From positions 44,800,948 through 44,864,947 of the forward strand of contig OX155980.1 in NCBI GenBank assembly GCA_944548615.1: a stretch of DNA of 64,000 nucleotides, given 5' to 3'. A program made the position numbers and the translations under genes. The notes under the pieces were generated by a model, which saw nothing but the letters and a program-made list of their open reading frames with translations, had not been told where the DNA came from and searched no databases. Position 1 is the first letter of the stretch. Each line of letters starts with the position of its first letter. This document shows, one piece after another, positions 34,209 through 46,802 of this stretch. Origin of the DNA: Micropterix aruncella. Its lineage: Eukaryota > Arthropoda > Insecta > Lepidoptera > Micropterigidae.

Positions 34209-34314
34209 TATTGACAGGGATGTTCTTTTATTTCTGGACATATCCACCTAACAGATTATACACTTGATATATCTTTTATCTAATCATAACATACCCTGCC
34301 TAAAAAACTCTTCA

Positions 34315-34587
34315 TCACGACCACCTACAAATTCCTGAACTGTGATAACTAGGTACCGCGTCGTCATCTTTCAATATTCGACCTCTGAGGTGTTCCTTCA
34401 ATATCGAATATAGATAGAAACTCTTAGATGGAGGGTCCGGTGAACGTAGATGCAGGATATTCCAGTACTTTAACGCTAGTTGCTTCAATGGCAACCATCT
34501 TAACTTTGGACTTGTGTGCTGAAGAGTTGTCTTCGATTTCATGTATTTAGGATCGCAAATTTTCAAATTGTTCAGAACATACAGCAT
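34315..34587 (-). pseudogene. Highly decayed mariner transposase fragment
   Basis: A 90-codon open minus frame (GTG/ATG uncertain) contains HTSPKL, WNILHLRSPDPPSKSFYLY and SILKEHLRGRILKDDDAV. This matches the order of the mariner segment around the third catalytic Asp, where HPPYSPDLAPSDYHLF and LKEHL are usual. The critical Asp is replaced (Ser-Lys-Ser region), so it is dead. The assignment rests on short motifs. Confidence 0.5.
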
Positions 34588-34590
34588 AAA

Positions 34591-34785
<195 letters not shown>

Positions 34786-34786
<1 letters not shown>

Positions 34787-35622
34787 TAATATATATAAAT
34801 TACGTGTCACGTTGTTTGTCCGCGATGGACTCCTAAACTACTTAACCGATTTTGAATCAAATTTGCACACAATGTGCAGTTTGATCCAACTTGAAAGATA
34901 GGATAGCTTACGTCTTAATTTATAGTCGCGATATTATTTTATTGCAATGTCTATTATTTGACATTCGCAATTATCTGTTAGTTCCAAACGATTTTAACAG
35001 ATGGCGTTATCTATTGAGTAATCCATAGATGGCGCTGCTATGTTAAACCTTCAAACGTCATAGTCGGCCAAGCGTTATTCTAAATTCAAAATATTGTGAA
35101 GGTAATACAGTGAAATTAATTCCTGATTTTTAATTATTTGTGCTTCATTGTTCAACACTCTTTAATTAAAATATATACATGTAAGTATTATCACATAGTT
35201 ATAAAAGTGGAAAAACTGCAGTATAGGAACCTCTCTCCAATTTTTTCATTTTAATGCTAAATCTGGAAGAAAATTGTGTCGGTCGCTATAAATAAGCGAG
35301 ATATAGGCATTCAAAGTTTAAATTTTAAAAACAGGCCAAAATAATATGATATAAAAATGGATGTTGGTATATCTGTATGCCCGTCTGTCCGAGTTTAATA
35401 GACTCCGAAACCGTTTGACCGATCACTATGAAAGTTGGCATATATATGTATTTTTTCATGGTTAAGGTTTTTATATATATCCGCTTTGTTGCAACTTTCA
35501 ACTAGACGGCGCTGCAGCACACCAACCTTTCTATACTGCTCAACCGATCGCCATGAAATTGCTATACATTGGTATTTGAGAACAGATATAACACGGGCAA
35601 CGCCGGGTAATACCACTCGTAT
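34786..35622 (+). mobile_element. Helitron/Helentron-like non-autonomous element (possibly composite)
   Basis: It starts ATATATATAAATTACGTGTC followed by CGTTGTTTGTCCGCGATGGA and ACTTAACCGATTTTGAATCA, and ends ATAACACGGGCAACGCCGGG then TAATACCACTCG before a TA tract. These start and end patterns are those of insect Helentron-type repeats as I remember them. A second start-like block, CCGTTTGACCGATCACTATG near 35411, and an internal GCGAGATATAGGCATTCAAA block shared with 50.6 kb suggest two overlapping insertions. No Rep/helicase coding was found. Confidence 0.5.
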
Positions 35623-36215
35623 ATATATATATATATATATATATAATGATGTTTTTTATCTAAAATAAAATTAGTAAAAGCTACTTAAAAAGTAGCGAAG
35701 GAAAATCCCACTTGTATTGGGAATGCTTATGTTTGAATGAGATATACTTACGGATGTGCACGACTTTCGACGGTGCAATGTAAGTTTAAAGGTCATTTTG
35801 CAGTCGACTAACGATCACTATTCATCCATTATATCTCATAAATAGGGCTTATCCTTATGCAACACAAAATGCCTTCAATTGAGACGAATTAAGCGAAAAA
35901 ATAAAAAATTAAACTATTGATCACTTCGGCAAAGCCGTTTTCTAAATGAAAGTGACATTACGAAATAATTAAAATTTCGAATGCTACCAACATTTAAAAT
36001 ATGATACAATTGGCTGAGTTTGTATCAACGAGCCATTAAATCGAAGTAAAAATAAAAAACCTCCATATACTCAATGAAATGAAAGAAGAAACTTCAATCT
36101 TAATTTCTGGCAGAGGAGTTTATAATAAAGATTGTATAATGTTATCAAAATAGGGTAAACCTATATAAAATTGTATAATATTAAAAAAATGTAAATAAAT
36201 ATTCTACAATATTCT
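35623..36215 (-). repeat. Dispersed single copy of the 0.6-kb TA-linked family
   Basis: The reverse complement aligns with 9110-9720 almost throughout: TAAAATTAGTAAAAGCTACT, CATCCGTAAGTATATCTCAT, CGAGCCATTAAATCGAAGTA and CAGAGGAGTTTATAATAAAG are shared. It is flanked on the left by a short (TA)n (35623-35644). Its position 25 kb from the cluster shows the family is dispersed and not only a local satellite. Confidence 0.85.
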
Positions 36216-36489
36216 ACAAGATATATTTCCAGTTACGCAAAATCAACTTTCGTTTTAATATATTCCGTTATAGTTTCAAAAGATAATCATTTTAACCATA
36301 TTTCGTGATAGGATTATGATCCTTTCAGAGCAACATTTTTAAAAAGAATGCTCTTTTCTTCGCAAACTAAAACGGTTTTCTGCGGGAATAGCTTTTTTTT
36401 TGTTTTTTACCGCGGGTTTTTAAACGCAAACTGCATAAGAGATATAAAAGTTTTAAACCTTAGTGGAATATTAACAAAACATATTGAAG
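36216..36489. other. No gene seen
   Basis: AT-rich linker between the repeat copy and the GC island. A 69-codon frame here has no recognised domain. Confidence 0.5.
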
Positions 36490-36800
36490 CATACCCGATA
36501 GAAAATCCGTTCTGTCGTAACAGAGCGCCGGAAATCTTTGGCGGGCGATATTCTTGAGCGGCGAAAAGTTCCAGTGCAACGCGAGAAGCCGGAGGCGGGC
36601 GCCTGAAAAATTGATGCCCTTCGGGTGTATTGTGTGTCGGCGGAACTTTTCACGACACAATTACGGTGCGCCACGAGCCCACATTGTTGCCGTACGGGTG
36701 CATTGTTGCCCGCGGCTTTGTACGTAGTCGCGCTCCGCTCCGCCGTCGCCGCGCATCAACAAAAGCCTCTATTGTTCGGCGAGGGAGCCTACGCCTCGAT
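36490..36800. other. GC/CpG-rich island of unknown function
   Basis: Balanced to GC-rich block with CpG clusters and overlapping short frames on both strands, none recognisable. It is similar in character to the islands at 30250 and 33545. Confidence 0.4.
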
Positions 36801-37134
36801 TGACTCTACATAACTAACATATCGACATAATAATACTATTTTTAAACCCATAAACTTTTCCTATGGGAATACGAGCTCGTGCGAAAATCTTATCGCAACA
36901 ATTTATAACTTTACTATATTTAGGATAAATGATTATTAATTTAAAGAAACAAATAATAACTGATGGCTGTGTAGATATTATAAATCAGCATGACAAATTT
37001 AAATCACACTAATTTAAGAAAATTTTAAAATAGTGGTATATATATTTTATTATACCTTAAAATATCTGGTATAATATCAATGTTATTCCATTACTAAAGT
37101 GAAAATACTTGTTAGTGAGGTTTTTTCCGGTTAT
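36801..37134. other. No gene seen; AT-rich
   Basis: Nothing was recognised. Confidence 0.5.
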
Positions 37135-37215
37135 AAGAGAGGTTGGGTTGGTTGTAAGATAATGTCGTATTATAATAAACCCGGCCATTGTGAAATTTCA
37201 CAATAAAAAGGGGAA
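37135..37215 (+). mobile_element. SINE 3' tail fragment
   Basis: TTGGTTGTAAGATAATGTCG, AATAAACCCGGCCATTGTGA and TTTCACAATAAAAAG match the 3' part of the SINE at 56739-57013 read on its own strand. The end AAACCAACAAAC corresponds to the (AAAC)-like tail. The tRNA-like head is absent. Confidence 0.75.
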
Positions 37216-38774
37216 ACCAACAAACTATTCGTAGGATGTACACATCGTTTCTGTAAGATGATGATTTTGTAAGAGTCAGTGCTAATTCTCTATATTTGAA
37301 CCGGGAACAGGCATATATAACATGTACTAACAGGTATATTCAATGATACTTATTGTTTAAATACATATTATATACCCTATGTTTGCCGGTAGATAACTTT
37401 GAGTAATCGACATGTGAAAGTGGGCCAATTGTGCCGTCTTGTATATAAATAAATTGATTAAAAATATATGGGCTAACAAGCTTTCATACTAAATAATGTA
37501 TTGAAGTTTTCATTCACTTATTTTGTCACACTGATACAGCCTTTAGTTCCGCGGATGCTCACAACTGTTATCAGCGCCAAAATATCGAAAATCAAGTTGC
37601 CTCATTAGGACGTTGTGTATAGCCAGTACGTTGGTCGTTGTGTAGTAGCCATACTAAAAGAGGTTAGTGTCAGCGAGGCAAAAAAGATATTTTTGCCTAG
37701 GTTTTTCCTACAATTCGTATTTGATGCCACATCGAAAAATCTCTTGGATTAGAAATTTCTATTTCTAATATTGTGTTCCTTGTTTGTATTGTCCCGGTCC
37801 GCCCTACCTATTTTACTAGGTACAAGTGGTGCTTGGCGGGTGTCGGTCGCCTAGCGGACTGACTCCGATCCGTAAACACAAAGATCGTGCGATAGGTACG
37901 TGCCGTATCCAGCCGGGGGGCAAAGGCGCCGAAGCGTAGCCCGGGTCATCAAAGATGCAACACTCCGGGGCCGACCATTCCTAATCCCACCACTAACTTG
38001 TTGACAAACATTCACCAATGTCACGAGCAACTACTGCCTCCACTCCCCGCCGCAGCTGCCGACAACGCTGCACCTTAATTAATATCTACTTACATAAACG
38101 CAAGCCATCGCATATATTTATGTACTATTTACGAAGCACCAAAAATGGATCCGACTGCGTTTTTCAGTTGCTCAAAACACAGATAAAGTTTTACAAAATT
38201 CGTGGTATTTAAAAAAAATATTTTCGTACCGTAATTTTCTGCTAGATTTGTTGCGATCATAGGCCGCACTTGACCGATCATAGACGAGGTATCGCTTCTC
38301 GAAATAAGTTTCCTTAATGCCATCTTAAGCTATGCTCGACAAATCAGACGCCTCGTGTCGCTCGGCAGGTTAACGTGTTCCCTTATTTATCATGCCGGTC
38401 GCAACAAAGTATCGGAATGGTTGAGGAAAGTCTAAACAATCTATGTGGATAACTTTTCATTCGTAAATACTATAACCGTAAAAATATATACTTCTACACA
38501 ATATTATTGAACTAGGCTACAAATTACTGTTTAAATCGGTGGCATTCCGAGGTGTGTTATCCATGTGCCTAGCCGTATTTTTTTTACCTTCTATGATAAA
38601 TATGGATTTTTTTACGCAGATACGTAGAAATAATAGATGCAATAACTGTAGATAAAATATATTAAAAAACATTAGATTCATTAATATATAAAATAAAAAA
38701 TAATTGAAATAATACATACATATGGGATACATACATATGGGACAATAATTCAAACTGGGATTACACATTTGAGA
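37216..38774. other. No gene seen; GC-richer patch at about 37800-38060
   Basis: The patch includes GGCGCCGAAGCGTAGCCCGG and short frames without known domains. The remainder is AT-rich. No RNA gene was recognised. Confidence 0.5.
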
Positions 38775-40145
38775 AAGCAAACGAGGGCAAGTAAATTGTT
38801 AAAAATTGGCTAGGAAACTTTATGTTGACGCTTAATGTTGGCAAAACCAAATACATGCCATTTAGTATAACAACCAGAGGTCAACCCACTACTAATAAAA
38901 CTATTGTAATACACGAGTGCGATAGCGAGTCTTGTAACTGTCAGCCTCTACAAAAAGAAATATCTTGGAAATATCTAGGCATCACTCTAGGTTGATTTCT
39001 CCGTTGGGATTCTCATATATGCGTGCGAATCCTTGGATATGTTTTCAAAGAACTGAGGAATATTCTGGATTCCAAAACACTAAAAACTGTTTATTATGCT
39101 TTATGTGAATCGCTTATTACTAACGGCATAATTGGATGGGGTGGATGTGGTAAAACCCTGCTAGAGCCATTGCAAGTTGCGCAGAAATTTATATTAAAAA
39201 TTATTCTACGTAGACCATATCGCCATCCCACTAATGAACTTTATAAGGAAGCTAAAGTTCTTGATTGTATGCAACTTTTTCTTAACACTTCCCTCTTAAG
39301 GTTATTTTTAGACAGTAACTCAAATTTAGGAATAATTCAGAACCGGCGACCAACGAGACAAGTTTTAGAAAATAGCTTAATAATACCCAGAAGGAAAACA
39401 TCATTTGGACAAAGACATTACTCTTTCATTGCGCCGAGTTTTTACAATCTGATCAATATGGAAATAAATATGAATTTGACATTTAGGGAATGCAAAAATA
39501 ATTTAAAGAAATGGTTATCGAATCATGACAGACTAACCATACATCAAATGTTAGAAATAATAGTATAATAAACTTAGGTGCACAAATTATTAACATATTT
39601 TTAAACATATATGTTAAGTATATTTTAACATTGAACTAACTACCAAACATTATTTTACTTTGACAATGAAGTATTCTTTTTAGACTAGGTATTTTTATAT
39701 TAAATCCTATATTACTTAACATATATTAAATATTAAAGACTGTTTCTTTCTTTTCTCACATATAACTTTATTTATTTTATTTAATCGAATTTTATATTAT
39801 ATTTATTGCCGAATAAATAATGAAATTGCATTTTATTTATTATATTATCTTTAATATTTTTTTTTTTATTTTTTTATTTTATTCTGAAGACCACATTTTA
39901 GGGCAATTTAGTGTCATTAGCTTTTTACTAAAACTTGTATATTTGTAAGCAACCAAGCAATCAAGCAAACTTGATTGTAATATTGGAGTCCTGTCCACCC
40001 TAGAACGGGCCTAGTCCCAGTTGGGTGACAGAAACAAATAAGCGAAAGGTTAAGGTTTTGCCATTCGGTTCCTGTTATTTTTGTAAGCTAATCAATGTTT
40101 CATAGTAATTAGTTCTTAAATAAATAAATATATATATATATATAT
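38775..40145 (+). pseudogene. 5'-truncated CR1/jockey-like LINE: RT C-terminus and 3' UTR
   Basis: The frame reads LNVGKTKYMPFS, then HECDSESCNCQPLQ and ISWKYLGITLG, a stop at 38993-38995, and LRWDSHI. It runs on in the same frame to 39568 through ILDSKTLKTVYYALCESLI and a basic C-terminus. These are the thumb and post-RT motifs of the same group as the LINE at 59.5 kb, whose HDNVSHLNCSC and KYLGLILDKNF occupy the same place. From 39570 a long AT-rich 3' UTR follows, ending in AAATAAATAAATATATATA. Part of that UTR recurs at 34080-34208. One in-frame stop and the missing RT core make it inactive. Confidence 0.8.
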
Positions 40146-40394
40146 AAATATTTAATAAAATAATAAAAAAATATATTACATACTTATTAAAAGTTACAAT
40201 AAATATAGACACAAATAATTTTAGACAGATTTTTTGTTGTGGACAGAAGTTGTCGAGCCATGTGCTGGCGGTAATGAAGCAGTAGGAGAGGCTGTTCTAA
40301 AAGCACTAAAAGCGAAAGTCTAAGAGAGCATAATGGTTACAGCTTTGATCTATTGTTTTTCAAATATAGATAACTTTGTCTGATAACACCCCAA

Positions 40395-40530
40395 GGCGTT
40401 CCCGGTAATCAGACACCCCCCTCCCCCCCCCCCCCCCAGCGATAAACCCTCAATCCCCTAAAACCCCTCTCCCACCCAGCCCCCCGCCCCCCACCCAAAA
40501 CTCCAAACCCTCCCCTAACTCCCCCCTTAT
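40395..40530. repeat. C-rich (polypyrimidine) low-complexity tract
   Basis: Runs of up to about 16 C with A/T interruptions. The minus strand is correspondingly G-rich with many G runs of three or more, so quadruplex formation is possible. Confidence 0.9.
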
Positions 40531-40540
40531 TTTTTTAAGC

Positions 40541-41117
40541 TATTGCATAGCTTTTATCGCGGGCCTAGGCCCGCGCGGCCAGCGCGGCGACCGAATGAAG
40601 AAATTTCTTAACGAAAATTAATGATTTTAAACTGATAATTACGTGTAAACGAGTACTGCTTACGATTCGAAAAAAATATATGTTAAACAAGAACATTTTC
40701 CTAATATTCTTAGCTTTGAATATTTTAGATTTTGTTTATATTACATAGTGTAATTAATTTGTGAAATTTGGTCTAACCGAACACAAAAACGACTACTACG
40801 CAAATACTATGTGGCGTATTATTATGAAACCTGCAAAATTTTAAAGATAATTTAATTGTCTATCTTTTTATCTACGACTTTTTTCGAATAATCCGTTTTT
40901 TTTTGCTTTATCGAATAAAATTCGTGCTCAGCGCTCTATCGGAAGACGTTTAAATTATTCCGAATCATTTGCTTCCGCAGCCGCATAGAGCGCAGTTATC
41001 TGTTTTCCGATAGAGCGCAGTTATCTGATATCAGAAAAAATAAAATAAATAAAATAAATAAATAATTATAATTGCATAAGTTGTTAAAAATGCTATGCAA
41101 TAGCTTTATCGCGGCAG
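40541..41117 (+). repeat. Direct pair of the motif ATAGCTTT(T)ATCGCGG, about 560 bp apart
   Basis: AGCTATTGCATAGCTTTTAT at about 40540 and GCTATGCAATAGCTTTATCG at about 41091 share a short palindromic head and the same TATCGCGG tail. Between them lies AT-rich DNA and a second local repeat, CGATAGAGCGCAGTTATCTG near 41009, partly duplicated around 40987. This looks like two related element ends, class unknown. Confidence 0.5.
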
Positions 41118-41699
41118 TCCCCGAGTGCCACACGTATTTTTTTACAGTTGTTTCAAAGTAAGAGATCTTGGCATTTCGGCGTATAGCCGCGTTTGGGCGA
41201 AGTCAAGAATCTGGCACATTTCAAAATACAGATCAATACCGAAATAAATTGATTGGAAAATACTCGTAAGTAAAATTACTAAATTTGTTGGACAGATCGC
41301 GAAACAACACAAAAACAGAAATACGACATTTTATCTGAATTTAGGCTGAAATGCGTTGTTCCGGATTTGTTTCAAAATCTTCCAGATTTTTATTCAATTG
41401 AATACATTCGTTAAAATATTTTTATCACGAGAGTGTAGCGATCAAAACAAAACAAGAATCAATCTAATATGTCGTTCCTACTCAAAAAAGAATTACGGAT
41501 ATCCATCGTTTTAACCGTGAGTAGAAAAAAAACACTTGCAGTAATTCTCGAATTTTCCTATTTTCCAGAAAACTCTTCCAACTTTTTTTTCCTTTATGAC
41601 CTTATTTGGACTATTACGAACATCTTTTTTATTGCCAAATCGGCTCAGCTGTTCAACTTTAATGCGGTCACCAACGAACAGCATTTAATTTTTATTTTT
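41118..41699. other. No gene seen
   Basis: AT-rich; short frames only, no domain recognised. Confidence 0.5.
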
Positions 41700-42180
41700 A
41701 TATAGATGGAGCTTGGTATGCAAAGCGGTTGCTTTCCTTTCTTTCTAAGGCTTTATTTTTGCTTTAGTTTAGGGTTACCAATTAGAGACGCACGTTTACC
41801 AAATGAAAAATATGTGTTTCTCGCCCCATTCGAGACACCGAAAGCCCGCGCGTGTATCGAACTTTTAAGCTTGAAGTTATCCGCATGGGCACACGTTTAA
41901 TTTCAAAGTGTAAATTCCATCACCGAATTCTCATATCGCAGGCATCATGTAAATACTTCGCACATTTCCGTTTGATAATAACCCGCCCGTATCTCTGCGG
42001 TAATGAAACTAACCCATTTGCATTAATTTCACGACAGGCAGAGCGTACAAACAGTGCGGCGTTTCGTGCAGGCCGCATGCAAATCAGAGCAAATTCACAA
42101 ACTCGTGTCATTTTAATACTCGTATATCAAAACCACAAGCGTGCATCCGCCACTGCAAACAGGCGATTATGAAGCGATGC
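41700..42180. promoter_or_regulatory. Candidate enhancer-like block with two perfect POU octamers
   Basis: ATTTGCAT at 42016-42023 and ATGCAAAT at 42077-42084 are the same octamer on opposite strands, 53 bp apart. A near match, ATGCAAAG, lies at about 41718, and TTAATTTC homeodomain-type cores follow the first. The block has balanced composition and overlapping short frames but no coding similarity. The regulatory role is an inference from motifs; octamers also occur by chance in AT-rich DNA. Confidence 0.25.
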
Positions 42181-42935
42181 ATGCACATGAATAGGGGTTT
42201 TAAGTGTAATTTATCAATTATTAGTGACGCCTTGGGTTTCGTCCATGCTATGTTACAGAGGTCGTATGTCCTTATACATTACCTACATATTAAGATGACC
42301 GCTGTAAATCCGATTAAAATTAGGGAGAGCTCTAAATTTTGGACGAAAGCTTTCTTTTTACCTATAATTAAAATTTCAGTTTCAGTTTATTATAGTAAAA
42401 CTTCTAAGCGTGATTTTTTTCTAAATCTTTAACAAATTGTAAACCACAAAGAATGCCAAAAAACGTTTCTGAGCTAATCAAAAATAAAGATGTATTAAAC
42501 CTTTATATTTTGAAAGTGTTTCAATAAAATTCTTGTCGAAACTTCTTTTATTTTTGAATTGCTCTTCTTTTCATTTTACATGAGATTACTGCAAGAAAAG
42601 GTCGTTTCGGAATCAGTATTCCAGACCTTTTCAATCGCTCCTAAAACACTTTACCGCAGGAAGTTAATCATTTCATAAAACCTTTACGTCTTTACAGTAA
42701 TTATAAAAAAATCCTGCTAGTTCAATCAGCGGCCATGTCAAAAAAACATGTATACTGATGAATCATTCCGTAACTAAAATAAAAAAGCTTTTTTTTTTAC
42801 AGAGCTCTACCTGCAAGAAGTTAAAAAGTATTTTTTTTAACTTAATTGTAAATATGATTTTCAAAACAGGAAAATGTTTTTTACTCCTAATCCATTCGGA
42901 TAATTTAATTTTAGGATATGGTAAATAAAACAACA
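42181..42935. other. No gene seen
   Basis: AT-rich. An 87-codon frame at 42169-42432 has no recognised domain. Confidence 0.5.
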
Positions 42936-43530
42936 ATCTATATATATATATAAAAGAAGAAACTGACTGACTGACATATCAGCGCACAGCTTAAACCACT
43001 GGGGTTAGAACGTTGAAACATTGCACAAGGCTTCCTTTTATAATTAAATCGAATACTAAGAAGGGATTTTTGGAAATTTTACCCCTAAAAGTGTCAAAAG
43101 GGTGAAATTCTGTTGTATGGAAAATCGAAACCCCTGAATCCATCGAGTTGAAAATTTATATTAAAGCTACTCATTACGACTGAAAAATGATGACATTCTC
43201 ATTTTTTTCCACAATTAACTGAGCTTTATATATTATTAAAGACAGTCGGTCGATCGCTCGGTAAGTCAGGTAGTAAATCCCAGAATGTTAAAGAATGCAT
43301 TCTAAAATTTAACGCAACTAAGTCAAAGGTAACACGGGCAATACTTTGCTTCAACTGTCGTCAATCTTAGAGAAAAGCGTGTGAAACAAATATACATTAT
43401 TTAAATAATTGAACTATTTACCTAGGTAGTGTCTGAAAAGACAAATTTACGTCATTTTTTTAAATTAACCAATCAATTCGAAACTCCACGCGAAGCTAAA
43501 CCGCGGGCAACAGCTAGCTAGTCTAATATA
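42936..43530 (+). mobile_element. Helitron/Helentron-like non-autonomous element, about 590 bp
   Basis: The left end TATATATATAAAAGAAGAAA then CTGACTGACTGACATATCAG, and the right end TCCACGCGAAGCTAAACCGC then GGGCAACAGCTAGCTAGT, are end sequences typical of a very common insect Helitron-like repeat, recalled from memory. There is no TIR, target duplication or coding sequence, as expected for this class. Confidence 0.55.
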
Positions 43531-44755
43531 TACAGGATACGTTTAGCGTTCCATGCCGATATTTTTTTATTGCTTTTAAATGAAACACGATTTTATGATG
43601 TATATTATATTTGTTGATTATATTTTTTTCACATTATGTATGCAGAATGATTTCGGCCAGGAGGCCGCGCCGCTTCTGGTCACAGCTCAAATGCGAGTTT
43701 TTTCGAGCATATTTTTCGATTGTGGTTGGCTTGTTGACACCCTAGAAAATATAATATTAGTGGGGAGGGGTGGTCGTGGGGTTTTGTTCATAACGTCACT
43801 TTTTGGAGTTTAATCCTTAAGAATCGATTTCATTTAAAGACCCCGGTACGATAATTTCATGGGTCGTAAAATCTAGCGTTAACGAAAAGCGTTACGTTTA
43901 ATGTCAGTAAAGTTAAAAAATTGGAGTCTTGGATCAAAAATTGGGCAGCGAGGACGGCACGCGTCTCTTTCGCATGCACGGGAGAAAGAGATAGATAGCT
44001 GTGTCTTTTAACCCGCTGATACCGGAGTCTAGAACGACGATTGTAGAAATGATGTACAAATAAAAATGTTAGTTGTGATGTGGCTCAGGTGGCTGTTTAA
44101 CCGGCGTATTTCAAGTGCCTCTCGATAGATAGCGACAGTAAGTTCGTTTCGACTCGAATAATAAAGTATGAAATTATAATGTTATAATAGGTATGTTGTA
44201 GCCATGTAGAAATGACATATAATTTTTTTTTTTAATTTTGGAGTTTATTGGATTTTTTGTTTATATCTATTGATATTGATATTTATATTTATATACGCTG
44301 AAGTGTATATTTAATGACAATCGCAGTTACATAAAGAGTAAACTCCAGTCGCGCGTCGGAGCTGGCACGCGCATTTTTTTTATGCCGGAAAAAGTTTCCC
44401 ACAAATTTCGCATCGTAGTACGAGCTTTGTGTCATCCACGCCGTTTTTTTTAGAACCACGTGTGCTGAAGATGCAACGAATCCAATTCGTGTAAAACATA
44501 GCTTTCTATACTTTCACTATAGCCGATCATTAATAAAGTTTCCTCTAGCATCCTCAAAAAAATATGGTTTAATGACGCCGTCGCCCCAAATGGTGCGCAA
44601 TGCATTCACTCTACGAGAGTGTAATGGGCATTTATGTGTCAATATTAACCTCGTCAATATTAAAATAAATAAACAATTAAAATTGCTAACAAAAGCTGTA
44701 AAAGTTAAAAATTAATTGTAAAATATAATAAATAAGTAACCAAGGGTAAGCAAGA
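43531..44755. other. No gene seen
   Basis: Mostly AT-rich with small GC-richer patches (about 43650-43780 and 43940-44050). No RNA gene or domain was recognised. Confidence 0.5.
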
Positions 44756-44759
44756 AACA

Positions 44760-45230
44760 ATGAAGTGAGGGGTGATTTAGAAGTAGACAGACTTGTAAGG
44801 CAGGGGTCATCACGTTCACCAATCAGACCGAAGCTCGCTTTGCCACTGGCAAAGGGAAACACGAGGAACGCCTTGAGGAAGATCACCAAGGAGTTGATAA
44901 TGCACAAATGGAGAAGGTCAAGCCTAAGGCACGCAAAAAGAGCCATTAGGAAACCCACACTCAGATTAATAAGTTGCTGCCTGAGACTTTCCAAGGATAA
45001 CTTGAGTAATACAATGGGCTTTTTAACTGGTCTTTGCTAACTTCACAATACATGCACACGTTGGGAATAGTCGGCGACCCGTTTGAAGGTGATGCGGAAT
45101 ATAAGGAGAAAGCAAATAACGGGCACAATTGAGTTTGCCAAGGCCTTTGCTAGGGATTTTGCTAAGGTGTGGGCTTCCGTTCATCATGGATTCTGCGACT
45201 GGTCTCCCATGTGATCTGGTTGACATATGC
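44760..45230 (+). pseudogene. LINE RNase H-domain C-terminal fragment
   Basis: Plus-strand text at 44765-45040 reads LEVDRLVRQGS, where GNEKADELARKGS is usual, then LRKITKELIMHKWR, RHAKRAI, CLRLSKDNLSNTMGFLTGLC, and after a stop HAHVGN-like text. This order (end of RNase H, a linker, then a conserved LRLS...GLLTGHC block) is typical of the C-terminus of I/jockey/R1-type LINEs with an RNase H domain. It is truncated on both sides and broken by stops. Confidence 0.6.
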
Positions 45231-45379
45231 CTAAAATTAGGACCAAGTGCGGGTAGTCGTCTGTTTATCTGTCTGGCCTAAATTTCATTATCGTCTTCAG
45301 TGCAAAAGTATTTATTATTTTGTCATATCAGCCAAAGCAGATATCTACGCCTCGCTTATTGACTTTTCGGTATAGGTAA

Positions 45380-45720
45380 GGTAAGGTGGGTGCATAGTAG
45401 TTTTGCGGCGGTTGGATGCAAGGCCGGTGCCTTCGCGTCGGGCGGGCGGGTCGCGGGGCCGCGGGGTCGCCATCGCTCGGGCGAATGGCGATTGTGTGGC
45501 GGCCGTAAAGCGGCTGTGGGCGGATTCGGCGCCCAGCTCGGCGGTAAACGGGCGAATCGATGCCGCCGCGGCGCGGTAAATTGGGATCACGCCATTCCTA
45601 AGGAAATTTTACGCTCCTGGCCCGGCATTCTTACGAGCCGCCAGGGAGCACCACCAACGCGCCGCCTAACGGGACCCATCCACGGCCGGCGACACACACG
45701 ACAACACTTTACTCCGCAAT
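45380..45720. other. GC/CpG-rich island of unknown function
   Basis: The most GC-rich stretch outside the gypsy element. Frames of 81 codons (minus) and 110 codons (plus) overlap over it, as expected from composition; both are Arg/Gly/Ala-rich without domain. It could be regulatory or a remnant exon. Confidence 0.4.
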
Positions 45721-46802
45721 GACAATGCCAGCGTTCAATATGATATCAAGCCCACCAAGTAGACAAATGCATCCTCTCTCCAAAAATAAAATGGTTCTTC
45801 TCTGACAAACGATCAATATTAAACAAATAGATAAAGTGAGTTTTACCGGAGCGAACAGTAAAGCTATTTTTCAGTGCCTATTACTACTTTTATTAGTACT
45901 CTACAAATGAAAAGTTCGAGGAGCGAAGATCAATGGAGCCGTTCTGAGTTTTTTTTTATTTGGTTAGCTAGAACCCTATCTTATAATCTATGCAGTGCCA
46001 ATCCGCGACGTTATTCTCCAGATTTATGACATTCGCGTTGTTTCTAAAAACTATCCTCTTTTGTTAAAACACTTCTGGTTAATCAAAGCTCGAAAAGCCT
46101 TACTAATGGTAATTAATAAAAGCTAAATACTCCCGTCAGACGACTCGATCAAAGACTTCAATGTATTAGTCGCAAGACAACTTTATGTATATACGCACGT
46201 CCCTAATTTGCTACCGGAAGAACCTTGAGAGGGAGGTACACCATGACAAGCAAATAGACAAACAGATAACAACACAATGATATCAAGAAGACAGAATACC
46301 TAAAAATAAAAACGAGATATCGACTAAAACTACATTGATTTACACTTAAACGACCCAATAAATATACCAGCAAATACATTTAAAGGCTCTAGATTTATAT
46401 GATATTTTGAAAGAACTTTCAACTTTAATCAATATAATTGATCTAATGTATTTGAAAGTTATTCATCGTAAAACATCATGATGGTTTCTGCTAGAAATAT
46501 TTTGCGCACGGAATCTTTATCAAGGGAATTGCTCAGATAGTTCAAAATTTAAACGTTTCGTTCTAAAAGTGTCATCTTATTCATGGCTCCTAAAATATAT
46601 TTTAGTAACCGGAATTATTAAAGGTTGACGTAATATCTTCACGTATAATTTATTGGTTGCATGCAACTGGAGGTGTGCAGGTAAATTAATGTTTTACCTA
46701 TTCTTTGTAAAATGGCGCCTGTGTTTTTTGTTTCTTAGGTGCCGCGGGCTGGGCGATTTGGCAGAATATGGAATATTCATACTGTATTTTTAAAAGTAGA
46801 TA
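45721..46802. other. No gene seen; AT-rich
   Basis: Nothing was recognised. Confidence 0.6.

Noticed and set aside
41469..42432. Several 60-106-codon frames on both strands
   Set aside because: They overlap each other on both strands, lack domains and splice or start context, and are no longer than expected.
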